Source: Tritonibacter litoralis
GTDB lineage: Bacteria; Pseudomonadota; Alphaproteobacteria; Rhodobacterales; Rhodobacteraceae
Assembly: GCF_009496005.1 (NCBI RefSeq)
Contig: NZ_WIBF01000004.1
Span: 186,001-250,000 of the forward strand
Length of the DNA stretch: 64,000 bases
Reading direction: 5' to 3'
Part shown: positions 37,384-44,789 of the stretch, one piece after another
Layout of the letters: each line of letters begins with the position of its first letter
Position numbering within the stretch: the first letter of the stretch is position 1
Notes under the pieces: generated by a model
What the model was told of the DNA's origin: nothing
Seen by the model: only the letters and a program-made list of their open reading frames with translations
The model's database searches: none
Translations under genes and position numbers: made by a program

Positions 37384-38016
37384 TTATTGCGCCTCCTCTT
37401 CGGTCAAAAGCTGTTCCGACACCAGTCGGTCCGCCCACCCTTGCGGTGTTGTGAACAAATGGGTGTGCCAGCCGCGCTGAGCCGCGGCTTTGACATTGTC
37501 GGTGCGGTCATCGGCAAAGATCAGTTCCGTACCGGAAAACCCACTGCCCGCCTCCAGATGTGCGTAAATTTCTGCGTCGGGTTTGATGCATTTCAGCTGA
37601 CCCGACACATAGGATTGGTCAAACAGCGACAGGAACTCGTATTCCTCTTTGGCGATTTCAAAGGTCTCGACGCCAAAATTGGTCAGGGACAGGACCGGTA
37701 TCCCTTTGGATTTGAGCGCGCGCAAAAGACGCTCGGAATGCGAAATACGCGGTGAGGCCATTTGCAGCCAATTGTCGTGCCACATCCAGATCTCGGTCTG
37801 CCATTCAGGATGCGCCTGGGCCAGATCCGCGATGGTGTCTCGAAACGGATAACCCCGGTCAATATTCAGGTTTGTCTCATGCATGGGCACCGCGTCAAAG
37901 AAGGCTTTGCGTCGCTCTGCGCCGATCTGGTTGTCAAAAAACGCCTCCGGCGCCCAGTTGATCAACACGTTTCCGAGGTCAAAAACAACGGCTTTGATGT
38001 CGTGCGTGTCGGGCAT
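37384..38016 (-). CDS. HAD-superfamily phosphatase (HAD-IA)
   Basis: A 210-residue haloacid dehalogenase-like hydrolase. Motif I is VVFDLGNVLINW, motif II LSLTNFGVETF, Lys in KCIKPDAEIYAH (motif III), and motif IV LIFADDRTDNV; all catalytic Asp residues are present. Such enzymes hydrolyse small phosphate esters. The start at 38016 has a ribosome site AAAAGGTGA; a GTG three codons upstream is possible. The stop abuts the OCD-like start, so the two are translationally coupled. Confidence 0.9.
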   Translation of the reverse strand: MPDTHDIKAVVFDLGNVLINWAPEAFFDNQIGAERRKAFFDAVPMHETNLNIDRGYPFRDTIADLAQAHPEWQTEIWMWHDNWLQMASPRISHSERLLRALKSKGIPVLSLTNFGVETFEIAKEEYEFLSLFDQSYVSGQLKCIKPDAEIYAHLEAGSGFSGTELIFADDRTDNVKAAAQRGWHTHLFTTPQGWADRLVSEQLLTEEEAQ

Positions 38017-38037
38017 GAATGTCACCTTTTCTATGAT

Positions 38038-39000
38038 CTAAGTATTGCGGGGTCGTGGGCGGCTGGGGGGCGCGTTGCGCAGGGTTTCCCGCCACAGCGA
38101 CAAGAGGCCTGCCGCAATAATCAGCAGACCGCCACCCCAGACAAAGGGGTCCGGCCAGTCCTGAAATACCAGAACGCCCCATAGCGCGGCCAGGGGCAGG
38201 GCGATATATTCAAACGGCGCGATTAACCCCGCTTCGGCGGTTTTATAGGCGTGGCTGATCAAAAATCCGCCCACAGATCCGGCAAGTCCAGCTGCAATCA
38301 GCAGCGGCCATTCACCCCCCTCTGGCCAACGCCAGGCGCGCAATAGAAAACCGGTCACATCCGAAGTGCCTTGCGCCAAATGGCCATCACCAAAGGTGAG
38401 ACCGGCCAGCGTGCTGATCAATAAAAACCCGCACAGCGGATAAAAGGACAGGGCAACCGTGGCGTCGCTTTTGCCAATCCGGCGCGACAACACATGCATG
38501 CCGGCATATCCGCAGGCCCCCAGAAACGGCAGCAGGCTGGCCCATTGAAAGCTTGTGCTGGCCGGGCGCATGATGATCACAACGCCCAGAAAACCCAGAC
38601 CCACGGCGCTCCACCGCCAGGGGCCTACCTTCTCGCCCAAAATCACCACCGACAACAGGGTGACAATCAATGGCGTGGCAAAGCTGATGGCCACCGCATC
38701 GGCCAGCGGCAAAACGGCAAGGCCTGAGAAAAACGTGATATTCGCCCCCAGAACCAAGAGGCTGCGCAGCAGATGGAGGCGCGGGTGCCGGGTCCGCAAT
38801 GTGTGATAGCCGCCGGCCAAGGGCGTCAGCACAGCCAGCAACAGCGTCAGCGCCACCAGCGTGCGGATAAAGACAACCTCATACAGTGGAAAATCAGTCG
38901 ACAGGAACTTGAACAGCATGTCGATGATCGAAAAACAGGCCGCTCCACCAGTGGCGGCCAAAATGCCGATCAGCTTTGCTTGGTTTCCGTTGGTCTGCAT
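38038..39000 (-). CDS. EamA/DMT-family transporter
   Basis: A 320-residue membrane protein with ten predicted helices in two EamA repeats, of the drug/metabolite transporter superfamily. The usual conserved patch LPLADAVAISFATPLIVTLL (helix 4 region) and FEYIALPLAALWG (second repeat) are present. Family members export amino acids or other small metabolites; the substrate is unknown. The start at 39000 follows a GGGAG site; the longer open frame lacks support. Probably transcribed with the HAD and OCD-like genes. Confidence 0.9.
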   Translation of the reverse strand: MQTNGNQAKLIGILAATGGAACFSIIDMLFKFLSTDFPLYEVVFIRTLVALTLLLAVLTPLAGGYHTLRTRHPRLHLLRSLLVLGANITFFSGLAVLPLADAVAISFATPLIVTLLSVVILGEKVGPWRWSAVGLGFLGVVIIMRPASTSFQWASLLPFLGACGYAGMHVLSRRIGKSDATVALSFYPLCGFLLISTLAGLTFGDGHLAQGTSDVTGFLLRAWRWPEGGEWPLLIAAGLAGSVGGFLISHAYKTAEAGLIAPFEYIALPLAALWGVLVFQDWPDPFVWGGGLLIIAAGLLSLWRETLRNAPPSRPRPRNT

Positions 39001-39141
39001 CTTCAAATCTCCCGCTCTGCTTGTGGCGCAGGCCGGGGGCCAAGGCAAATGTATTCGCCCAGAGGTACAATTTTGGGAGGGTGCAGCTTGGCTGTGTCAC
39101 TTTTAAACAGGCTGCGGCAAGGTCAGATTAGGCCACCAACC

Positions 39142-39212
39142 GCAGCGCCGTCAGGCGCTGCCCGGCCCAACGGCCGTCAGGGGATCTGTGATCCCCGTGC
39201 GGCGGGCGGGAG
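39142..39212 (-). repeat. Dispersed two-hairpin element, copy E
   Basis: Minus strand: box 1 CTCCCGCCCG (39203-39212), hairpin GGGGATC-aca-GATCCCC, box 2 CCGTTGGGC (39165-39173), 8-bp stem GCAGCGCC/GGCGCTGC with loop TGAC (39142-39161). It starts 22 bp after the DUF188 stop, same orientation. Confidence 0.88.
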
Positions 39213-39234
39213 AACTTCGCGATGGTAAGGGAGC

Positions 39235-39687
39235 TCAACCGCGCGCCGCGCGCAACTCGCGTTCCAGGGCGTCCAGAAACCGGGAGCGGTCGGCTTTGGT
39301 AAAACCTTTGCCGCCGCCTTGGCTGCCCAATGGGTTGGCGGCGCGCAGATCGGCCATCAGATCGCGCATGGCCAGTTGTTGGCCGATATTGGCCTCGGTA
39401 AACCGCTCACCATTGTGGCGCAGCACCCGTGCGCCCGCTTCAATACATTTGGCTGCCAGCGGAATGTCACCGGTGACCACCACATCGCCTGGCCCACAGC
39501 GTTCGGCGATCCATTTGTCCGCCTCATCCGCGCCCTCGGCGACGATGACATTTTCCACCATTGGGTTCTGCGAGGGGCGCAGCCCGCCGTTTGACACGAC
39601 GAACATGCGCAATTTGTGGCGTGTGGCAACCCGCTCTGCCTCGGCTTTGACCGGGCAGGCATCGGCATCCAGAAAAAGCGCGCTCAC
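39235..39687 (-). CDS. YaiI/YqxD family protein (DUF188)
   Basis: A 150-residue protein of the DUF188/YaiI family, a PIN-like fold of unknown activity. The N-terminal [11 protein letters not shown] and the later [16 protein letters not shown] and [13 protein letters not shown] blocks are characteristic. The start is GTG at 39687, overlapping the sthA stop (GTGA), so it is coupled to sthA. Confidence 0.9.
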   Translation of the reverse strand: MSALFLDADACPVKAEAERVATRHKLRMFVVSNGGLRPSQNPMVENVIVAEGADEADKWIAERCGPGDVVVTGDIPLAAKCIEAGARVLRHNGERFTEANIGQQLAMRDLMADLRAANPLGSQGGGKGFTKADRSRFLDALERELRAARG

Positions 39688-41174
39688 TCCGCCGCCTTGG
39701 TGGTTTTATCCGCATCTGCCTTGGCTTTGGCAGGCGCGGCTTTTTTGGCCTTTGCGGCCGTTGGCACCTTGTATTCCTCGGGGATTGGCATGCGGTTGAA
39801 CGCATCCAGACCGGCGATTTTATAGGCTTCCGCCAGGGTGGGATAGTTGAACGTATTCTGCACAAAATAATCCACGGTGCCCTGCAGGTTCAAAACCGCC
39901 TGTGCGATATGGATCAGCTCGGTGGCGCCTTCGCCTACGATCTGCACGCCCAGAACCCGGCGGGTTTTCAGCGAGAACAGCATTTTCAGCATACCATGTT
40001 CCAGACCCATGATATGCCCACGCGAGGTCTCGCGGAAGCGGGCGATGCCAACTTCATAGGGCACACCGCGCTCCTGCAGCTCTTCCTCGGACATGCCACA
40101 GGTCGACATTTCCGGCACCGAATAGATGCCATAGGGGTACCAGGGGCTTTCGGGAACGGTTGGGGTTTCCAGCGCGTGGCAGGCGGCAACACGGCCCTGC
40201 TGCAGGGATGTGGAGGCGAGCGACGGGTGGCCGATCACGTCGCCGGTTGCATAGATGTGGCCGACCTTTGTCTGATAGGTTTTGCGCTCAACGGCCAAAC
40301 GGCCGCGGTGGTCGGTTTCAAGCCCGACTGCGCCGAGATTCAAGCGATCCGTATTGCCCATACGTCCGGCGGCAAACAACAGCATCTCTCCGCGGATGTG
40401 GCGGCCGTTTTCCAGTGTCACCTCGATATGGCTGCCTTCGTCCTCGATGCTCTCAATCGCAGAGCCCAGACGCAGATCTACACCGTTTTCACGGATCTGA
40501 TGGGTGAACTCCTGGATCAAGGTGCGGTCGATGAAATCCAGGAATGTGTCACGTGGTTCGATCAAGGTCACCCGCACATCCAGGGCGGCAAACATGGTGG
40601 CATATTCCACGCCAATCACGCCTGCACCCACCACAACCAGCGAGCGCGGGATTTCGGCCATCTCCAGGAACTCATCCCCATCCACCACGGTTTTGCCGTT
40701 AAAAGGCACATATTCCGGGCGATAGGTGCGGGTGCCAGTGGCGATCAGGAATTTTTCACCGGTAACACGAGTGGTGTCGCCGGCTTCAATTTCCACTTCA
40801 ACCTCATTGGGGCCAACAAAATGTGCCATGCCCGCAAGGGTTTCCACGTGGTTTCGGTTGAACTGGTGCTCCAACACGTCGACCTCGTAATCCAGGGTCA
40901 TATGCAGGCGCGCTTTCAGATCATCGGCTTTGATCTGATCTTTGACCCGGTAGGAGCGGCCATAAAAACTGCGCTCGCGCCAGCCGGTCAGGTTCAAAAC
41001 TGTTTCCCGCAGGGTTTTGGAGGGGATGGTGCCGGTGTGAACAGACACACCACCCAGCCGGTCCTTGCGGTCGATGACCAGTACCCGGCGCTTCAGCTTG
41101 GCCGCTTGGATGGCCGCCGTGCGCCCCGAAGGGCCCGAGCCGATGACAATCAGATCATAATCAAATTTGCTCAT
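39684..41174 (-). CDS. sthA: Soluble pyridine nucleotide transhydrogenase
   Basis: A 496-residue FAD enzyme that moves reducing equivalents between NADPH and NADH. The FAD loop [10 protein letters not shown] (near 12), the SthA-type segment [15 protein letters not shown] (no redox-active disulfide, as in true SthA), and the NAD loop [10 protein letters not shown] (near 183) support this over lipoamide dehydrogenase. The C-terminus carries an extra 25-residue Lys/Ala-rich tail ([16 protein letters not shown]), which enteric SthA lacks. DUF188 is translated immediately after it by a GTGA overlap. Confidence 0.93.
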   Translation of the reverse strand: MSKFDYDLIVIGSGPSGRTAAIQAAKLKRRVLVIDRKDRLGGVSVHTGTIPSKTLRETVLNLTGWRERSFYGRSYRVKDQIKADDLKARLHMTLDYEVDVLEHQFNRNHVETLAGMAHFVGPNEVEVEIEAGDTTRVTGEKFLIATGTRTYRPEYVPFNGKTVVDGDEFLEMAEIPRSLVVVGAGVIGVEYATMFAALDVRVTLIEPRDTFLDFIDRTLIQEFTHQIRENGVDLRLGSAIESIEDEGSHIEVTLENGRHIRGEMLLFAAGRMGNTDRLNLGAVGLETDHRGRLAVERKTYQTKVGHIYATGDVIGHPSLASTSLQQGRVAACHALETPTVPESPWYPYGIYSVPEMSTCGMSEEELQERGVPYEVGIARFRETSRGHIMGLEHGMLKMLFSLKTRRVLGVQIVGEGATELIHIAQAVLNLQGTVDYFVQNTFNYPTLAEAYKIAGLDAFNRMPIPEEYKVPTAAKAKKAAPAKAKADADKTTKAAE

Positions 41175-41209
41175 AACAGGGCTCCTTGGTGTCTTGGGGG
41201 TGTCTCGGT

Positions 41210-42043
41210 TTAGCTGGCATAAAGCGCGTCAGCATGGAAGGCGACATGCTCTTCGATGAAGCTGGCGACAAAGAAATAGCTGTGGTCATAGCCGGGCTGC
41301 AGGCGCAGGGTGGCCTGCTGGCGGCGTGCGTTTGCGGCTTCGGCCAGAGCTTCGGGCTTCAGCAGGTCAATGAACTGGTCCTGGGTGCCGGTGTCGATCA
41401 GCACAGGGCCATTAAAGCCGGTCTCGCGCATCATCAGCGTGGCGTCATGCTTGGCCCAGAGGCTTTGATCATCGCCCAGATAGGCGCTCAGCTGCTTTTT
41501 GCCCCAGTCGCTGGCGGTGGGGTTTGAGATTGGCGCAAAGGCCGAGACTGATTTGAACCGGCCCGGCATACCCATCGCCAATGTCAGCGCGCCGTGGCCG
41601 CCCATGGAATGGCCGGTGATCGCCTGACGCTCCAGATCAATGGCAAAGTTTTCCCCCAGTAGGGCAGGCAGCTCGTCAGCGATATAGGTCCACATCTGGA
41701 AATGCGGGGCCCAGGGCGCTTGGGTGGCGTCGACATAAAAGCCAGCGCCCTGACCCAGATCATAGGCTGCGTCATCTGCAACATCTTCGCCGCGGGGGGA
41801 GGTGTCGGGGAAGACAATGGCGATCCCCTGTTCGGCGCACCAGGCCTGTGCGCCCGCTTTGGTCATGGCGTTTTCATGGGTGCATGTCAGGCCCGAGAGA
41901 TACCACAGAATGGGAACCGGCCCATCCTGTGCTTCGGCGGGGAGGAACAGACCAAAGGTCATATCGCCGCCGGTGCTGCTGCTTTTGTGACGGTAAACGC
42001 CTTGGGTGCCGCCAAAACATGTGTTCTCAGAAATCGTTTCCAT
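41210..42043 (-). CDS. fghA: S-formylglutathione hydrolase
   Basis: A 277-residue alpha/beta-hydrolase of the esterase D family that hydrolyses S-formylglutathione in formaldehyde detoxification. The nucleophile is Ser146 in GHSMGG, preceded by the family motif LTCTHENAM. The catalytic Asp and His lie in the IDTGTQDQF and GYDHSYFF segments. Length is typical. The glutathione-dependent formaldehyde dehydrogenase normally paired with it is not in this window. Confidence 0.95.
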   Translation of the reverse strand: METISENTCFGGTQGVYRHKSSSTGGDMTFGLFLPAEAQDGPVPILWYLSGLTCTHENAMTKAGAQAWCAEQGIAIVFPDTSPRGEDVADDAAYDLGQGAGFYVDATQAPWAPHFQMWTYIADELPALLGENFAIDLERQAITGHSMGGHGALTLAMGMPGRFKSVSAFAPISNPTASDWGKKQLSAYLGDDQSLWAKHDATLMMRETGFNGPVLIDTGTQDQFIDLLKPEALAEAANARRQQATLRLQPGYDHSYFFVASFIEEHVAFHADALYAS

Positions 42044-42122
42044 GAATCGCCTCCTACCTGTTTTGCCCTACCGCTAAAGCGCCAGTGCCGAGGCGTCCAG
42101 CATCAGGACGCCATGGAAAGGT

Positions 42123-42170
42123 GTTTTCGCGCCAATTGATTGCTTTTATCTGAAACTTTGGCGCTAAAAC
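42123..42170. promoter_or_regulatory. Long inverted repeat at the 3' end of the AEC gene
   Basis: GTTTTCGCGCCAA (42123-42135) and TTGGCGCTAAAAC (42158-42170) are complementary at 12 of 13 positions around a 22-nt loop. The right arm contains the AEC stop codon. It could end AEC transcription or be a paired operator upstream of fghA; the 120-bp gap shows nothing else. Confidence 0.45.
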
Positions 42171-43093
42171 GTGGAAACCCAGGCGATAACGGCGGGCAGT
42201 GTGATGATGGATGCAAGGGTGGAAAGGAAAATCGCCGCCGAGACCCGTTGTGGCGCCACCCCATAGTGTTGCGCCAGCATATAGACATTGCCCGCCACCG
42301 GCAGCGCAGCGGTGGCAATGGCGATCTGCGCCGGGTAGGCGGCAACCGGGATCAGCCACAGCACACAGGCCGCCACGCAGGCCGGGTGGATCACCAGCTT
42401 GCCAAAGCTGAGCCAGGCGGCTACTTCGATCCGTTCGGCGGATTTGATGGCAAGGGACGCGCCAATGGCAAACAAAGCGCCAGGGGTGGCGGCCCCGGCC
42501 AGGATTGCCAGAAATTCATTCATCGGGTCGGGGATTGGCAGTTCCAGCGCGGCCCACAGAAGACCCGCGGTGATCGACAGGATCATTGGATTTGTCAGCA
42601 GGCCTTTGACCACCAGCCACAGCGTGCCCGGACGCAGGCCCTGACCCCGGCCCAGGTTGATCAGGATGACGATGAGAGAGGAAAACACGATCAGGTCGAT
42701 GGCAAGGATCAACATGACGGGCGCAACCGACGCCTCGCCAAATAGGACCGCCATCATCGGAAGTCCGAGAAAACCGGTGTTGCCGATCGCAAAACACTGG
42801 GCTTCCACCGCTGTCACGGGCCCGCTTTGCCGCCGCCAAAGCGCGACCCCCACCGCCATGAGATAAGCGGCAGTTGTGCCGATCAGATAGGCCCACAAGA
42901 GATCGGGGTCAAAGATCTCACCAAAGGTGAGATTGGCCGCAAAGCGGAAGATCATGGCCGACAGGGGGAAGAAAAAGACAAACCGCGTCAGGGCGGCGGT
43001 GGCAGCGGGCTGCAGAAAGCCGCTCCGCCCGGCACCGAAACCGAGGCCGATGATTGCGAAAAAGGGGAGGGTTCTGAAGAAGATGTCCAGCAT
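42164..43093 (-). CDS. AEC-family transporter (auxin efflux carrier type)
   Basis: A 309-residue membrane protein with ten predicted helices of the AEC family, which exports or exchanges organic anions such as malate and malonate. The start LPFFAIIGLGFGAGRSG, the GNTGFLGLPMMAVLFGE block in the middle and the C-terminal GNVYMLAQHYGV are characteristic. Substrate unknown. Its upstream region contains the F/F' repeat pair and faces a divergent TetR gene. Confidence 0.9.
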   Translation of the reverse strand: MLDIFFRTLPFFAIIGLGFGAGRSGFLQPAATAALTRFVFFFPLSAMIFRFAANLTFGEIFDPDLLWAYLIGTTAAYLMAVGVALWRRQSGPVTAVEAQCFAIGNTGFLGLPMMAVLFGEASVAPVMLILAIDLIVFSSLIVILINLGRGQGLRPGTLWLVVKGLLTNPMILSITAGLLWAALELPIPDPMNEFLAILAGAATPGALFAIGASLAIKSAERIEVAAWLSFGKLVIHPACVAACVLWLIPVAAYPAQIAIATAALPVAGNVYMLAQHYGVAPQRVSAAIFLSTLASIITLPAVIAWVSTF

Positions 43094-43190
43094 TGTGACA
43101 AGTGTTAGCGTGGTGGCGAAAAGGGTTCAAAGGCAGAAGTGGAATTGGTTCGAAAATTTTACCAGTGTTGCGCATTTGATGCCGCAAACC

Positions 43191-43265
43191 CTCCCGCCCG
43201 TCGTCGGATCACTAGTGTGATCCGCTTCCGTTGGGCGTGGCCCTGCACCCTGTCGGGTGCAGGGC
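43191..43265 (+). repeat. Dispersed two-hairpin element, copy F
   Basis: Box 1 CTCCCGCCCG (43191-43200), hairpin CGGATCAC-tagt-GTGATCCG, box 2 CCGTTGGGC (43228-43236) and an 11-bp stem GCCCTGCACCC/GGGTGCAGGGC with loop TGTC (43240-43265). It is unusual in lying in a divergent promoter region rather than after a gene. Confidence 0.9.
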
Positions 43266-43302
43266 GGACGTGCCAGCCATCCAGGGCTGATCTGGACGCA
43301 AC

Positions 43303-43378
43303 CGCGCCGCGCGTTGCGCGCGGCGCTTGGCCCAACAGAGGAGGGGCAGTCTGTGACTGTCTCCGGATTTGGCGGGAG
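43303..43378 (-). repeat. Dispersed two-hairpin element, copy F' (inverted)
   Basis: Minus strand: box 1 CTCCCGCC (43371-43378), a poorly paired first arm, box 2 GTTGGGC (43330-43336) and a 10-bp stem GCGCCGCGCG/CGCGCGGCGC around a 3-nt loop (43304-43326). It forms a head-to-head pair with copy F. The pair fills much of the 426-bp AEC-TetR gap; the remaining bases show only a weak GAAC-N6-GTTC repeat at 43451-43464. Confidence 0.8.
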
Positions 43379-43519
43379 CCTCCCGGTGGGGCTTGGTGAC
43401 GGCGCGCCTGGTTTTTGGCGCATGGCACAAGCTGCAGTACAAGAAAAGTTGAACGCGGGTGTTCCTGCCCTGCTCCATGCCCTAAGTTGAGGCAGCGTCT
43501 GACGATGATGGGAGCAGGT

Positions 43520-44176
43520 ATGAGCGCCGAGACGGGGCAGTTGAAACTGGACAAGCCAAGTGCCGCGATTCAGCGGACGGGGCGTAAATTCGACCAGGTG
43601 CTGGAGGGCGCGCGCAAGCTCTTTATGTCCAAAGGGTTTGAACGCACCAGCGTGGATGACATTGCCCGTGAAGCCTCGGTGTCCAAGGCCACATTATACA
43701 GTTACTTCCCCGACAAACGCCTTTTGTTCAGCGAGGTTGTGCGCACCGAATGCCAGCGCCAGTCGGATCTGGCCGGAGATCCTTTGCCACCGGGCTGCGC
43801 GCCTGAAAAGGTCCTGTATTCCATTGCGCGTCAGGTCATGGGCTCCTACACCTCAGAAATCTCGCAACAGATGTTTCGGGTCTGCGTGGCCGAGGCCAAG
43901 CAGTTTCCGGAGCTGGGGGAGTTGTTTTATCAAAGCGGGCCAATGGCCATTCGCAACGAGGTCCGCGCCTATTTGGAAACCGCAACGGATGCGGGCCAGC
44001 TTCGGGTCGAAGATTATGACACCGCCGCCGACCAATTTGTGGAACTGTGCAAAGCGGACCTTCTGCTGCGGGCGGTGTTTCTGAACGAGCGTGATTTCCC
44101 CGAGGCGGATTTCCACCGGGTGGCCGCTGCGGCGGTGGATCTGTTCCTGGCCCGCTTTGGTGTCAGCGACACCTAA
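43520..44176 (+). CDS. TetR/AcrR-family transcriptional regulator
   Basis: A 218-residue repressor with an N-terminal helix-turn-helix (GFERTSVDDIAREASVSKAT, about 38-57, then LYSYFPDKRLLF) and a C-terminal AcrR-type ligand domain. The start at 43520 follows a GGGAGCAGGT ribosome site; upstream Met codons are less well placed. It faces the AEC transporter across 426 bp and may control it or itself; no clear operator was found. Confidence 0.88.
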   Translation: MSAETGQLKLDKPSAAIQRTGRKFDQVLEGARKLFMSKGFERTSVDDIAREASVSKATLYSYFPDKRLLFSEVVRTECQRQSDLAGDPLPPGCAPEKVLYSIARQVMGSYTSEISQQMFRVCVAEAKQFPELGELFYQSGPMAIRNEVRAYLETATDAGQLRVEDYDTAADQFVELCKADLLLRAVFLNERDFPEADFHRVAAAAVDLFLARFGVSDT

Positions 44177-44191
44177 GTTAACGCCGCAGGA

Positions 44192-44698
44192 TCAGTGGGT
44201 TGTAAACTCGTGGCCGGGGTTCTTGTAGGTATCATGGCAGGCATGACAGCTCTGGATCACGGCGGGTAAACTGCGGCGCAAGCCGGTGAGCGAGCGTGTG
44301 TTCAGCTCTTTGACCGCTGTATTTGCCCGTTTGGCGCGTGCTTTGAAGTCATCCCAATTGTGCCAAAGCGCTGCTTTTGCCAGGCTATGCGGGTCCCGGT
44401 GCGGGCGGCGGAACCGTTTTGGGATCTGGCTTGTGGTTTTCTCAAGAGATTTGCGTGCAGCACGTGCCTGGCTGCGGTCAAAGGGGCGCCGGGTGGAGGC
44501 CATCTCTGACAAAAGGGTGAGCGCGGCTTTCTGGGTGGTCATCAGATCCACCCGCGCCTGCACCTTGGGGTTTGTGACCCCGTGATTGGCGCTCAAACTG
44601 CCGCTGAGCGCCATAATCAGAACCGCGGTCGCGGCAAACAGGCTGGGCCAGAGCCGGCGTATTGACCGAATCGCCCAATGAGAACAAATATAGAACAT
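44192..44698 (-). CDS. c-type cytochrome (cytochrome c'/c556-like)
   Basis: A 168-residue periplasmic protein with an N-terminal hydrophobic signal/anchor (about 10-32) and a single haem-binding CHACH near the C-terminus (Cys151, Cys154, His155). A four-helix core with the haem site at the C-terminal end is the class II cytochrome c layout. Redox partner unknown. The ATG at 44698 follows an AGGGGC element; a TTG nine codons upstream is less likely. It converges on the TetR gene with 15 bp between. Confidence 0.8.
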   Translation of the reverse strand: MFYICSHWAIRSIRRLWPSLFAATAVLIMALSGSLSANHGVTNPKVQARVDLMTTQKAALTLLSEMASTRRPFDRSQARAARKSLEKTTSQIPKRFRRPHRDPHSLAKAALWHNWDDFKARAKRANTAVKELNTRSLTGLRRSLPAVIQSCHACHDTYKNPGHEFTTH

Positions 44699-44789
44699 AT
44701 GCAGATCTGCCCCTGCTGTTGCCAACCATCATTCCAAATCACGCCCGGCCGAAACCGGTCGATTGCGTCTCACTTCACGCCCGCTGCCC

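Noticed and set aside
39684-41174. Dihydrolipoamide dehydrogenase
   Set aside because: The redox-active CxxxxC is missing, and the sequence [15 protein letters not shown] matches soluble transhydrogenase.
43415-43519. Longer N-terminus for the TetR regulator
   Set aside because: The extra 35 residues are Cys-rich and non-conserved, and the ribosome site (GGGAGCAGGT) lies directly before 43520.
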